Notes under the pieces: generated by a model
The model's database searches: none
What the model was told of the DNA's origin: nothing
The model's input: the letters and a program-made list of their open reading frames with translations, nothing else
Shown here: in pieces, positions 23,182-31,774 of the stretch
How the letters are laid out: each line of letters opens with the position of its first letter
Numbering within the stretch: position 1 is the stretch's first letter
Position numbers and translations under genes: made by a program
Virus record (IMG/VR): IMGVR_UViG_3300044621_000408
Location: 1-41,581 of that record
Direction: 5' to 3' (one strand)
DNA: 41,581 nt
DNA from: a virus

Positions 23182-24666
23182 ATGCCCAAGTTCTACACCA
23201 ATGTCGCCATCCGTGGCAACAGGATACTCCATCGCGGCTACGAGAACGGCAAGCCGTTCGCCGAGGAGGATGTGTACAAGCCCACCCTCTTCATCCTCAG
23301 CAAGAGGAAGAGCGAGTGGAAGTCCCTCGACGGCAGACCCGTCGAACCTATGGTGTTCGACTCCATCGATTCCTCCCGCGAGTTCATGGAGAAGTACTCG
23401 GATGTCTCCTCGTTCCCCATCTTCGGGAACACGGACTATGTCTATCAGTTCATAGGCGACGAGTACAAGGGAGAGGTTGACTACGACTTCAACCAGTTGC
23501 GCATCGCCTACATCGACATAGAGACCGAGTCCGAGGCAGGATTCCCCGACATCGACACGGCAAACGAGCGGATCAATGTCATCACCATCATCTGCGGTTC
23601 CAAGAAGTACACATTTGCCCTTGGCAAGGTGGACAAGTCCAGGATGCCGCCCGATGTCCTCGTCAACCTCTACGACAACGAGGAGCAGATGCTGAGTGAC
23701 TTCCTGCTGACATGGCAGAGCCTTGGGATCGACATCGTGACGGGGTGGAATGTCGAGTTCTTCGACATCCCGTACATCGTCCACAGGATCGGAAATCTCC
23801 TCGGGGAGCAGTATGCGCGGAAACTCTCCCCTTGGGGGAAGTTGCGCAAGAGAAAGGTCGAGTTCCACGGCAAGGAGAGCGTCACCTACGAGATGGTCGG
23901 CATCAACACCATCGACTACTATCAACTCTACCGAAAGTTCACATTCGTCACGCGGGAGTCATACAAACTAGGAGACATCGCGCAGATCGAACTCGGGGAG
24001 ACCAAGTTGGATCACTCCGAGCACGACAACTTCTCGGAGTTCTATCGGAACGACTTCACCAAGTTCGTGGAGTACAACATACGGGACACCGTCCTTGTGC
24101 AGAAACTTGAGGCAAAGAAGCGGCTGCTTGAGCAAGCGGTAGCCCTTGCCTATTCAGCCAAGGTCAACATGCAGGATGTCTTCTCGCAGGTCAGGACATG
24201 GGAGCAGATCATCTACCATCACCTCAGCGAGAAGAGGATCGCGATCCCACAGAAGCGGAGGAACCGAAAGGACAAAGCGTTCAAGGGGGCATATGTCAAG
24301 CCACCTCAGGTCGGAATGCACAGATGGGTGGTGTCCTTCGACCTTGATGCCCTCTATCCGATGCTCATCTGCCACTACAACCTGAGTCCCGACACCAAGA
24401 CTTCCGATGGACTCAGGAGATCGATCACGGCATCGTCCGTGATGAAGCAGTCAAACACCTACATGGTGGAAATCGAAAAGGCACGGCACAAGAACCTTTC
24501 CCTTGCTGCCAACGGAACGACATACCGCAAGGACAAGCAGGGATTCCTTCCCGAACTCATGGAGAAGATGTACAAGCAGCGCAAGGAGTACAAGAGGCTG
24601 ATGCTTGAGACCAAGGCTAGCCTTCGTGATGTAGAAAATGAACTAAAAAAACGAGGTTTGATGTGA
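23182..24666 (+). CDS. 43: DNA polymerase gp43, N-terminal part (43A)
   Basis: This 494-residue fragment of family B polymerase holds the 3'-5' exonuclease motifs YIDIETES, GWNVEFFDIPY and YNIRDTVLV, plus polymerase motif A SFDLDALYP. It stops after ENELKKRGLM, before motif B and motif C, which lie beyond a homing endonuclease gene. From about 24625 the codon style shifts toward AT-rich codons (GAT, GTA, GAA, AAT, AAA) and stays so through the endonuclease. T4 gp43 is 898 residues; here the two halves together would give about 860. Split gene 43 with a mobile nuclease between the parts is known in some T4-like phages. The ATG at 23182 lies 8 nt after the methyltransferase stop codon. Confidence 0.92.
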   Translation: MPKFYTNVAIRGNRILHRGYENGKPFAEEDVYKPTLFILSKRKSEWKSLDGRPVEPMVFDSIDSSREFMEKYSDVSSFPIFGNTDYVYQFIGDEYKGEVDYDFNQLRIAYIDIETESEAGFPDIDTANERINVITIICGSKKYTFALGKVDKSRMPPDVLVNLYDNEEQMLSDFLLTWQSLGIDIVTGWNVEFFDIPYIVHRIGNLLGEQYARKLSPWGKLRKRKVEFHGKESVTYEMVGINTIDYYQLYRKFTFVTRESYKLGDIAQIELGETKLDHSEHDNFSEFYRNDFTKFVEYNIRDTVLVQKLEAKKRLLEQAVALAYSAKVNMQDVFSQVRTWEQIIYHHLSEKRIAIPQKRRNRKDKAFKGAYVKPPQVGMHRWVVSFDLDALYPMLICHYNLSPDTKTSDGLRRSITASSVMKQSNTYMVEIEKARHKNLSLAANGTTYRKDKQGFLPELMEKMYKQRKEYKRLMLETKASLRDVENELKKRGLM

Positions 24667-24683
24667 TTTGAGTGCGATTGGTA

Positions 24684-24717
24684 ATAGATATTTTCGGAAA
24701 GGGAGAACCCGAAAATG
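24684..24717 (+). promoter_or_regulatory. Hairpin around the ribosome binding site of the homing endonuclease
   Basis: TTTTCGG pairs with CCGAAAA around a loop holding AAGGGAGAA, the likely Shine-Dalgarno sequence; the second arm runs into the ATG at 24715. T4 intron endonuclease genes are also held back by structures at their ribosome binding sites, so translational control is plausible. Approximate ends only. Confidence 0.5.
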
Positions 24718-25413
24718 CATTACCTCGTCTACAAGACCACCAACACGAAAACATTTAGGTATTACATAGGCGCACATAGAACGGACAACCTGAACGATTC
24801 CTATCTCGGTAGTGGAGTTGAGTTGGATAGGGACATTGAGGCTTATGGTGTTGATGCCTTTAGCCGAGAGATTCTAGAAGAATGCTCTACTGCGCATGAG
24901 ATGTATGAACGGGAAAGAATCTTGATTGGAGACTTGTGGTCATCCGATCCTCTCTGCTACAATCTGAGACCTGGTGGAAAGGGCGGGTGGGATCATGTTG
25001 ATAACTCTGGAGACAGGAATCCAATGAGAAACCCAAGCAGTCTCGCTAAATGCGTAGCAGCGGGTAATAAAACTAGAGCCGCTAATCCAGAGAAATATGC
25101 TAGAGTTGCCATAGAAAATGCAAAACTGGCGACAGCCGCCATCAGAGGGAAGAAACGACCATCGCACTCGGAAGCCATGAAACAGATATCTCGGGATATA
25201 TGGTCAATCCATAGAGATAAGATGTTAGACTCACTCAACCAAAGTTACCTGGTAGTAAAGGAGGATGGAACATCTTTTGAGACAAATCGGCTGAATCAGT
25301 GGTGCAAGATACAGGGATTACCATTCACTACTCTTTGGAAATCTGCTGTTTCGGGAAAGGTCATAAAGAAAGGCAAACTGAAAGGTTGGTCATGTCGAAT
25401 TACGAGCAAATGA
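24715..25413 (+). CDS. GIY-YIG homing endonuclease splitting gene 43
   Basis: This 232-residue protein has an N-terminal GIY-YIG-type domain: YLVYKTTN, YYIGAH, SYLGSG, then a basic and acidic helix (SREILEECSTAHEMYERERILI) with the catalytic Glu region. The middle is Lys/Ala-rich linker (NPSSLAKCVAAGNKTRAA) and the C-terminus is helix-turn-helix-like (LNQWCKIQGLPFTTLWKSAVSG, KGWSCRIT), a DNA-binding module seen in phage homing nucleases. The gene is AT-richer than its surroundings. It leaves no room for a group I intron core, so it looks like a free-standing mobile gene. Its end overlaps the presumed start of the C-terminal polymerase part. Confidence 0.9.
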   Translation: MHYLVYKTTNTKTFRYYIGAHRTDNLNDSYLGSGVELDRDIEAYGVDAFSREILEECSTAHEMYERERILIGDLWSSDPLCYNLRPGGKGGWDHVDNSGDRNPMRNPSSLAKCVAAGNKTRAANPEKYARVAIENAKLATAAIRGKKRPSHSEAMKQISRDIWSIHRDKMLDSLNQSYLVVKEDGTSFETNRLNQWCKIQGLPFTTLWKSAVSGKVIKKGKLKGWSCRITSK

Positions 25414-25529
25414 GCAATGAGGACTTGCTACTGCTCCGTAAGCGGTTGATTGATGATGCATCTTTGTATCACAATCGACAACTGGTTCGTAAGATCCAGT
25501 TGAACTCCGCTTACGGCGCAGTAGGTTAG
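25392..25529 (+). pseudogene. 43: DNA polymerase gp43 middle piece with motif B, ended by a 5-nt duplication
   Basis: ATG 25392 follows AAAGG by 6 nt, and ATG 25410 overlaps the endonuclease stop. The frame encodes 45 residues including SLYHNRQLVRKIQLNSAYGAVG, polymerase motif B, then stops at TAG 25527-25529. The next conserved residues (NEYFRYYDEE) lie in another frame. The break is at TAGGTTAGG (25522-25530), a direct repeat of TAGG with a 5-nt period; removing TAGGT would restore an uninterrupted SAYGAVGNEYFRYY. Whether the duplication is real or a sequence error is not known. Confidence 0.75.
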
Positions 25530-26503
25530 GAAACGAATACTTCCGCTACTACGACGAGGAGATTGCCGAAGCCATCACTCTGTCGGGGCAACTTGCCGTG
25601 CAATGGGTCGAGCGCGACATCAACAGGTTCATCAACAAGGCAATCGGGACGGACGGAGAGGACTATGTCATCGCAATCGACACCGACTCCGTCTACCTAG
25701 ACATGGAGAAGGTCGTGGGGAAGACCCTTCCCGGCTGCAAGGACGAGCGCAAGATAGCCTTGTTCCTAGACAAGTTGTCCAAGGAAGCCATACAGAATGT
25801 CATACGGAAGTCCTACGAGCGTCTGTCGGAGACGATGAACTCCTACGCCAACCACATGAGGATGAAGCGGGAGTGCATCGCATCCAAGGGGATATGGACG
25901 GGGAAGAAGCGGTACATGCTCAATGTCAGGATAGGCGAGGAGGATGTCTACCTGCCGAAGCCAGACCTGAAGATCACGGGCATAGAGACGGTCAGGTCAT
26001 CCACTCCAGAGGTCGTCAGGAATGCCCTGAAAACAGCCATAACCATCGTGATGGACAAGGACGAGGAGGACATCCATCGGTTCGTGAAGACCTTCCGCGA
26101 GGAGTTTGCGGGGCTTCCTGCCAACAAGGTGGCTTTCCCCCGAAGTTGCAACGGCATGAAGGACTACTTGGATGCTTCCAGCATCTATTCCAAGGGGACT
26201 CCAATCGCGACCAAGGCATCGCTCGTCTACAACTGGCATCTGCGCAAGATGCGCCTGAACACCATGTATCAGGAGATCCGCGAGGGAGACAAGATCAAGT
26301 TCGTCTACCTCAAGGAACCCAATCCGCTTGGAGAGAAGGTGGTCGCATTCGTCGGAAGGATGCCCGTGGAGTTCGGACTCGACGGCTACATAGACCGCGA
26401 CATGCAGTTCGTGAAGGCATTCGTGGAGCCTCTCAGGACGATCCTTGCCGTGATCGGATGGAACGAGGAGAAGAAGAGCAGCCTCGACGGATTGTTTGCA
26501 TGA
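25529..26503 (+). CDS. 43: DNA polymerase gp43, C-terminal part
   Basis: From the GGA codon at 25529 the frame continues with NEYFRYYDEE, AITLSGQLAVQWVERDINRF, motif C DTDSVY and the KKRY motif, then the thumb domain, ending in SLDGLFA, a clamp-binding-like C-terminal peptide similar to that of T4 gp43. The first start codon in this frame is GTG 25598, too late to include the conserved NEYFRYYD segment. Alone, a product from 25598 would lack motif B, so it would not complete 43A. The codon style from 25529 on matches 43A before 24625. Confidence 0.88.
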   Translation, partial: GNEYFRYYDEEIAEAITLSGQLAVQWVERDINRFINKAIGTDGEDYVIAIDTDSVYLDMEKVVGKTLPGCKDERKIALFLDKLSKEAIQNVIRKSYERLSETMNSYANHMRMKRECIASKGIWTGKKRYMLNVRIGEEDVYLPKPDLKITGIETVRSSTPEVVRNALKTAITIVMDKDEEDIHRFVKTFREEFAGLPANKVAFPRSCNGMKDYLDASSIYSKGTPIATKASLVYNWHLRKMRLNTMYQEIREGDKIKFVYLKEPNPLGEKVVAFVGRMPVEFGLDGYIDRDMQFVKAFVEPLRTILAVIGWNEEKKSSLDGLFA

Positions 26504-26527
26504 TCGCACAGAATGAAAACAGTTGGG

Positions 26528-26555
26528 TTGACGGTCAGCCTAACTATGGTAGAGT
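26528..26555 (+). promoter_or_regulatory. Sigma70-like promoter upstream of the 26580 gene and uvsX
   Basis: TTGACG (26528-26533) and TAGAGT (26550-26555) have a 16-nt spacer. A short leader with AAAGGAGA precedes the ATG at 26580. It probably serves the 26580 gene, uvsX and perhaps the glycan genes that follow. Confidence 0.65.
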
Positions 26556-26579
26556 GTGCAACAACAAAGGAGATACAGC

Positions 26580-26882
26580 ATGAATGTGAAACTGGTCAGA
26601 CTGATGACGGGCGAGATGATCCTCGCGGACACGACTGAGAAGGGCGATTCGATCACCCTGAAGAAGCCAGCATGGATCGCACAGGTCAAGCCAGGCGAGT
26701 TTGCCCTCGTCCCGTGGCTTCCCCTTGCCAAGGATGATTCGGTGACCATCGACCGCAGCAAGTTCATCTACTGCGTCGATCCTGAGACGGGCATCCTGAA
26801 CGAATACAGCACGGCATTCGGATCGGGTCTCGTCGTTCCTAACGGAGTCAAGCCTGTCAGCCTCAAGTTGAGCGGAGAGTGA
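26580..26882 (+). CDS. Sm-like small protein, paralogous in fold to the 5677 gene
   Basis: This 100-residue protein begins [18 protein letters not shown] and has [23 protein letters not shown] and [19 protein letters not shown]. The same core (VKL-L-GE-I-A, then P-I- and a FALVPW strand) recurs in hypotheticals of T4-like environmental phages and is related to the N-terminal domain of the protein at 5677. The Sm-type beta barrel suggests RNA or nucleic acid binding, without proof. It is coupled to UvsX by overlap of the GTGA region. Confidence 0.72.
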   Translation: MNVKLVRLMTGEMILADTTEKGDSITLKKPAWIAQVKPGEFALVPWLPLAKDDSVTIDRSKFIYCVDPETGILNEYSTAFGSGLVVPNGVKPVSLKLSGE

Positions 26883-26887
26883 ACAAC

Positions 26888-27907
26888 ATGAACTTCCTGA
26901 AGCAGATCGTGAAGGAGTCTGGCAACAAGTTTGCCAGCGTTGTTGAGGATGGAATCGACGGAGCCGATGTCGCGGGATTCGTGGACACTGGTTCCTATGC
27001 TTTCAATGCGCTACTTTCAGGATCCCTTTATGGAGGAGTGGCAGACAACAAGATCATTGCCCTTGCGGGCGAGTCTGCCACGGGAAAGACCTACTTCACC
27101 CTAGGGATCGTCGCGCAGTTCCTCAAGGACAATCCCGAGGGAATGGTACTCTACTTCGACTCTGAGCAAGCGGTGACATCCGACATGTTCAAGGGAAGGG
27201 GAGTGGACTCGCAGAGGGTGGCTGTGTTCCCCGTTGCCACCATTGAGGAGTTCAAGACGCAGTGCGTGAACATCGTTGACAAGGTTCTTGAGATGGACGA
27301 GAGCGACAGGAAGCCGATGATGATCGTCCTCGACTCGCTAGGGATGTTGTCCACCGAGAAGGAAGTCAACGACTCAGCCGAAGGCAAGAATGTCCGCGAC
27401 ATGACTAGGGCGCAGGGGGTCAAGGCTACATTCCGCGTCCTGACAATGAAGTTGGGCAAGGCAAGGATCCCCCTTGTGATGACCAACCACACCTACGATG
27501 TCGTGGGTGCGTATGTCCCCACCAAGGAGATGGGTGGCGGAAGCGGTCTGAAGTATGCCGCATCCACCATCGTCTACCTCTCCAAGAAGAAGGAGAAGAA
27601 CGCGGACGGGGATGTGATCGGCAGCATCATCCATTGCAAGTTGTACAAGTCTAGGCTCACCAAGGAGAACCAGCAGGTCGATGTGCAGTTGAACTACGAG
27701 ACTGGTCTGAACCGCTACTACGGGCTGACCGACATCGCGATCAACCACGGCATCTTCAAGAAGGTCTCAACAAGGATCGAACTTCCCGATGGCAAGACTG
27801 CCTTTGAGAAGAACATCAACGAGAACCCAGAGAAGTACTTCACCGAGGATGTGATGATGCGGCTTGAGGAAGCAGTTGCCAAGGAGTTCAAGTATGGAAC
27901 GGCATAA
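26888..27907 (+). CDS. uvsX: RecA-like recombinase UvsX
   Basis: This 339-residue protein (T4 UvsX is 391) has Walker A GESATGKT at 61-68, [10 protein letters not shown], the Walker B-like [11 protein letters not shown] near 139-149 and the DNA-binding loop region with [21 protein letters not shown]. It forms filaments on single-stranded DNA and pairs homologous duplexes, helped by UvsY (3238) and UvsW (4190). ATG 26888 is chosen over the in-frame GTG 26879 because GGAGAG has correct spacing only for the ATG. Confidence 0.95.
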   Translation: MNFLKQIVKESGNKFASVVEDGIDGADVAGFVDTGSYAFNALLSGSLYGGVADNKIIALAGESATGKTYFTLGIVAQFLKDNPEGMVLYFDSEQAVTSDMFKGRGVDSQRVAVFPVATIEEFKTQCVNIVDKVLEMDESDRKPMMIVLDSLGMLSTEKEVNDSAEGKNVRDMTRAQGVKATFRVLTMKLGKARIPLVMTNHTYDVVGAYVPTKEMGGGSGLKYAASTIVYLSKKKEKNADGDVIGSIIHCKLYKSRLTKENQQVDVQLNYETGLNRYYGLTDIAINHGIFKKVSTRIELPDGKTAFEKNINENPEKYFTEDVMMRLEEAVAKEFKYGTA

Positions 27908-28571
27908 GTTGTGCATCATCGTTCCTTTCAGGGACAGGGATGCGCACCTGAAGGAGTTCGTTCCTGCCATCAGGCAGTACCTTGCCGACAGCGGCATCGA
28001 CCATGAGATCCTTGTGGTGGAGCAGACGCACGGAAAGCCGTTCAACCGCGCCAAGTTGCTCAACATCGGGTTCCTGGAGGCATCCAAGGATTGCGACTAC
28101 TTCGTCATGCACGATGTGGACATGATTCCCTTCAGGAACCTGGTCAACAACGGTCCCGACTACTCCTACAGGGATGAACCGACCCACCTTGCAAGCGCGG
28201 CAAGTCAGTTCAACTTCACCCTGCCTTATGGGGGATACTTCGGTGGAGTCACCTTGTTCCCGCGCAAGGCATTCGATCAGGTGAACGGCTACAGCAACGA
28301 GTACTGGGGATGGGGAGCCGAGGACGACGACATGCTCTACCGCTGCCACTATGCGGGACTGAAGGCAGCGAGGATTGAGAACGGGTTCTTTCAGTCCCTC
28401 AACCACGACAGGAAGATAGACGAGCAGGACTACAGGAAGAACATAGACCGCGTCAAGGAGATGTGGGATCGGAAACTCGACTGGAAGAGCGAGGGTCTGA
28501 ACTCCTGCAAGTACGAGGTGAAGGAACGAGCCGACATGGAAGGCTACAGGAAGGTCGTGGTGGAGATTTGA
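27894..28571 (+). CDS. Galactosyltransferase-like protein (GT7 family)
   Basis: This 225-residue protein has the layout of beta-1,4-galactosyltransferases: [37 protein letters not shown], the metal-binding DVDM (MHDVDMIPF), [22 protein letters not shown] and [13 protein letters not shown] with the acceptor-binding EDDD. It would transfer galactose or a related sugar from UDP-sugar to an acceptor, often GlcNAc, though specificity cannot be read from sequence. ATG 27894 has AAGGAG upstream and overlaps the uvsX end. First gene of the glycan cluster. Confidence 0.85.
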   Translation: MERHKLCIIVPFRDRDAHLKEFVPAIRQYLADSGIDHEILVVEQTHGKPFNRAKLLNIGFLEASKDCDYFVMHDVDMIPFRNLVNNGPDYSYRDEPTHLASAASQFNFTLPYGGYFGGVTLFPRKAFDQVNGYSNEYWGWGAEDDDMLYRCHYAGLKAARIENGFFQSLNHDRKIDEQDYRKNIDRVKEMWDRKLDWKSEGLNSCKYEVKERADMEGYRKVVVEI

Positions 28572-29476
28572 GCCTGAAGGTTCTGTATGTCAACCCATGG
28601 GGTGGCTTCGATGCCGACTTCGCTAGGAACAGGTTCTTCCTGACCCATGCGCTCAAGGACATCGACCCCGACTGCGAGATATCCGTCCTTCCGCACGGAT
28701 CGGTTCAGGACATAACGAGGTACGACCTTGCCATATCCATCTACCATCCGTCTGTTTCGATGAAGTCCGTCAATGCCGCCAGGAAGATCGCCTTCACGGG
28801 AGAGAGTTACGATGTGGTCGCAAACACTCCCGACTGCGATGCCTACATCGGGTTCGACCTCGAGGAAGACCATGACGGCAGGAACTACAGGTACTTCCGC
28901 TTCCCTCTCTATGCGGGATACCACATGGACTACTGCGTGAGGCATGGCATCTCATCCTTTCAGGGTCTGCGGGAGAAGTACTCGAGGGACAAGATCGCGA
29001 AGGTGTCCGCAGTCGTGTCCAACCCATCCAATGCCATCCGCAACCAGGTTCTGAACTGGTTGATTCAGAACTCCCATTGCGATTCTGGCGGGCGTGTGCT
29101 CAACACGGTCGGCAGCGTGGATGACAAGTTGGACTTCACGGCAAACTATGCCGTGGGCATGGCATTCGAGAACCTACCAAAGAGGGCTTACATCACGGAG
29201 AAGATCTACGAGGTGTATGCGGCTGACTCCGTCCCATTCTACTTCGGCGCACCCGACATAGCCGAGGAGTTCAATCCCGACACATTCCTCTCGCTCGACA
29301 TCTCGGGAGATCCTATGCCTTCCGTGGAGAGAGTCCTATCCGTCATGCGGGATCCCACGGAGCAGAAGAGGATGAAGTCCATCGACCCATGCGAGGGGTA
29401 CAGGTCTGAGCGATACATACGGGGCGGCAGGAAGATTCTGTCTGACATCATTCGCAATGTTCTGGAGACCAAGTGA
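28568..29476 (+). CDS. Fucosyltransferase-like protein (GT10 family)
   Basis: This 302-residue protein has the GT10 (alpha-1,3/1,4-fucosyltransferase) C-terminal signature: VGMAFENLPKRAYITEKIYEVYAADSVPFYFGAPDI, FNPDTFLSLD. The conserved AFEN, TEKI and P-FYFGAP segments bind GDP-fucose. The N-terminal part (VLYVNPWGG, FFLTHALKDI) is less conserved, as is usual. The start is probably TTG 28568, overlapping the previous stop (TTGA), because no ATG lies before the conserved N-terminus. It may act on the product of the preceding GT7 enzyme. Confidence 0.85.
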   Translation: MSLKVLYVNPWGGFDADFARNRFFLTHALKDIDPDCEISVLPHGSVQDITRYDLAISIYHPSVSMKSVNAARKIAFTGESYDVVANTPDCDAYIGFDLEEDHDGRNYRYFRFPLYAGYHMDYCVRHGISSFQGLREKYSRDKIAKVSAVVSNPSNAIRNQVLNWLIQNSHCDSGGRVLNTVGSVDDKLDFTANYAVGMAFENLPKRAYITEKIYEVYAADSVPFYFGAPDIAEEFNPDTFLSLDISGDPMPSVERVLSVMRDPTEQKRMKSIDPCEGYRSERYIRGGRKILSDIIRNVLETK

Positions 29477-30270
29477 AGAACCTCATATTGTCCACATCGT
29501 CGGGATACAACTGGGAGCAGATCAAGAAGTGGAATCTGTCCGCTGCCGCAACGGGGAACGAGGTATGCAACATACTGGTGAACCCCAGCGACGAACTGTG
29601 CAAAGACATCGACCAGAATGTTCCTGAGCATGGGTGGAGGGTATTGAGGTTCGATCCCCGTTCCCTGAACAAGCCTCCCCACAACCTACGGTTCCTGTTT
29701 CAGTACAAGTACCTGATGGAAATCAAGGGCAAGCATCCATATGTCGTGGTCACCGACAGCAGGGATGTCTACTTCCACTCCGATCCCTTCCCCCGCATCA
29801 AGGAGATACTGGATGCAATGGGCAAGGACATCGTCTGTGGCAGCGAATGCATCGCATACAAGGACGAGCACTGGGGAAACGGGAACCTCATGGAGGGGTT
29901 CGGCTATGTCTACGACGATTTCTGCGGGAACGAGATCTGCAATGTCGGAGTCCTGTGCGGCAAGACGGAGGCTGTCGCGGAACTCTGCCTGATGATCTTC
30001 ACCATGTGCCACCACAATCCCGCAAGCGTCTCCGACCAGTCATCCTTCAACATCCTCATGGGAACCGATTTCGGCAGGAAGCGCATAGCGGTTACCCGCC
30101 CTTCTGATGGCGTGATGGTGCATCTCGGCACGGTAGGCGTGGACAAGTTCAGGGACAAGTTGACGGAGAAGCCTTCATGGAAGGACGGGGAGATCCCTTC
30201 GGTCGGAGGCAAGGTCATTCCGATCATCCATCAGTACGACAGGGTGGACACAAGCAAGTGGGGGATTTGA
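29473..30270 (+). CDS. Putative glycosyltransferase (DXD-type)
   Basis: This 265-residue protein starts at GTG overlapping the previous stop (GTGA). It begins NLILSTSSGYNWEQIKKW and has VVVTDSRDVYFHSDPF, where DSRD occupies the position of a metal-binding DXD motif, followed by GSECIAYKDEHWGN and CNVGVLCGKTEAVAELC. This pattern matches nucleotide-diphospho-sugar transferase-like phage and host proteins of uncertain specificity. Acceptor and donor are unknown. Tight coupling on both sides supports a shared pathway. Confidence 0.7.
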   Translation: MKNLILSTSSGYNWEQIKKWNLSAAATGNEVCNILVNPSDELCKDIDQNVPEHGWRVLRFDPRSLNKPPHNLRFLFQYKYLMEIKGKHPYVVVTDSRDVYFHSDPFPRIKEILDAMGKDIVCGSECIAYKDEHWGNGNLMEGFGYVYDDFCGNEICNVGVLCGKTEAVAELCLMIFTMCHHNPASVSDQSSFNILMGTDFGRKRIAVTRPSDGVMVHLGTVGVDKFRDKLTEKPSWKDGEIPSVGGKVIPIIHQYDRVDTSKWGI

Positions 30271-31088
30271 TGAGTGCTACCATAGTGACTGCGTTCTATG
30301 ACATCGGTCGATCCGAGTGGGAGTCACCCATGTTCCGTAGATCGGTGAATGAATACATGGAAGCCTTCTCCAATCTTCTTCGCTTCGACTATCCGATGAT
30401 AGTGTTCATCGATGCCCGTCATCACGACCGTGTCATGTCGATGGTGGAATCTTCGGAGTTCAAGCACAACAAGACTATCATACCAATCGACGAGGATTGG
30501 ATGAACCAAAACATATGGGTCTGGAGCAGACTTGGTCGAGAGCGTGAGATCATGCAATCCCAAGAATACCGATCTCTCATACCAAGAAGGATGGAGTTGC
30601 GCTATCCCGAGAATGTGAATCCCATGTACACCATACTTACCCACTCAAAGGTGGATTTTCTCTGCCATGCCATAGAGAATGATGTGTCGGATTCGCGATT
30701 CTTCATGTGGGTTGACTTTGGTTATCTCAGCAAAAAGGCGATGGCGGGGTTCGTTCCCCATCGACACATCGATTGTTCCAAGATGATTGACGGCAAAGTC
30801 ATCCTATGCTGCCTGAACGGTGGATTGAGCAGTCGGGATTTCGATGTTCTCTACACACTACAGGCAGCGCCGGAGAAAATGGCTGGTGGTGTGCTCGTCG
30901 GAGACAGGGACAGCCTGATCAAGTTCAGAGACATCAGCCACCGTTGTCTTCTCAGATACCAAGAACTGAATCTAGCAGATGACGAACAAGCAGTATGGCT
31001 GCAATGCCTGTTGCAGGATCCGTCTCTGTTCTCCGTGCATGTGTTTGATGGGTGGCATTGCAGTCTCAAGTACTTTACCAAGGAGTGA
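30270..31088 (+). CDS. HtrL/YibB-like glycosyltransferase family protein
   Basis: This 272-residue protein has TIVTAFYDIGRSEW, FDYPMIVFIDARHHDR and NPMYTILTHSKVDFLCHAIE, then FMWVDFGYL, the pattern of the HtrL/YibB family found in lipopolysaccharide and glycan gene clusters of Gram-negative bacteria. The role in sugar transfer is inferred from that association. ATG 30270 overlaps the previous stop (TGATG). The codons shift toward AT-ending forms here and stay so through 31774, suggesting a different recent source. Confidence 0.82.
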   Translation: MSATIVTAFYDIGRSEWESPMFRRSVNEYMEAFSNLLRFDYPMIVFIDARHHDRVMSMVESSEFKHNKTIIPIDEDWMNQNIWVWSRLGREREIMQSQEYRSLIPRRMELRYPENVNPMYTILTHSKVDFLCHAIENDVSDSRFFMWVDFGYLSKKAMAGFVPHRHIDCSKMIDGKVILCCLNGGLSSRDFDVLYTLQAAPEKMAGGVLVGDRDSLIKFRDISHRCLLRYQELNLADDEQAVWLQCLLQDPSLFSVHVFDGWHCSLKYFTKE

Positions 31089-31090
31089 AT

Positions 31091-31774
31091 GTGAAAACAG
31101 CCATATTGCTGGTGGGAAACCTTCGCACATGGGACATGTGCAGAGACAACTTCATCTCCGTCTTTGGTGAACATCGACCAGATGTCTTCGTCACCACCTA
31201 CGACATGCAGTATGCGTACCATCCGTACATCAAGCAGTCTCTGAACTTCTATGAGGATCAAATGCTGACCAACGACTCTATCATGTCGAAGTTCGCAGGA
31301 CTGAACCTAGTCGGGGTTAGGATCGACGAGATATCGACTTATGTGGAAAGGAATGTCAAGCCGTTCATCTCCAATAGGTTTCCAAAGGATGCATTCCTAA
31401 GCCTTTCACAGTACTTCAAACTGCACGACGGTCTGAAGATGGTGCAGGATCACGAACAGGCGATTGGAGAGAAGTACGATGTCATAGTCAAGACACGCTT
31501 CGATGTCTTGCATGACAGGTATTCCGTCCCTCCCGTCGATAAAATACACATCGACGGTTCTGGGGCTGGTGTGTTCCCATGTGACTGGATCTTCGCTTGC
31601 AGCAGGGAAAATGCACTGAAGATGGACTCCTTCATCGTCGAAGAGATGAAGGACATGAAGAACGAAACGAGCCTCGTGGATCTTCCGCACAAGTTGTTCC
31701 TGAATGGAATCGTGTCAACCAAGGCAGAACTTGTACCGATGCCTCTCATCAAGGGGATCGTGAGGGCTAGATGA
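31091..31774 (+). CDS. Putative glycosyltransferase-like protein
   Basis: This 227-residue protein starts at GTG 31091 with AAGGAG 6 nt upstream. It begins VKTAILLVGNLRTWDMC, has DVFVTTYDMQYAYHPYIKQS and, centrally, YDVIVKTRFDVLHD, where the TRFD motif resembles a DXD-type site in proteins from surface polysaccharide loci. GAGVFPCDWIFACSREN follows. I do not assign donor or acceptor. It belongs to the same AT-shifted pair as the HtrL-like gene. Confidence 0.68.
   Translation: MKTAILLVGNLRTWDMCRDNFISVFGEHRPDVFVTTYDMQYAYHPYIKQSLNFYEDQMLTNDSIMSKFAGLNLVGVRIDEISTYVERNVKPFISNRFPKDAFLSLSQYFKLHDGLKMVQDHEQAIGEKYDVIVKTRFDVLHDRYSVPPVDKIHIDGSGAGVFPCDWIFACSRENALKMDSFIVEEMKDMKNETSLVDLPHKLFLNGIVSTKAELVPMPLIKGIVRAR

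Noticed and set aside
24640-25413. Group I intron in gene 43 carrying the GIY-YIG gene
   Set aside because: Only about 50 nt precede the endonuclease gene and none follow it before polymerase codons resume, which leaves no room for a group I core; no core-like sequences were recognised.
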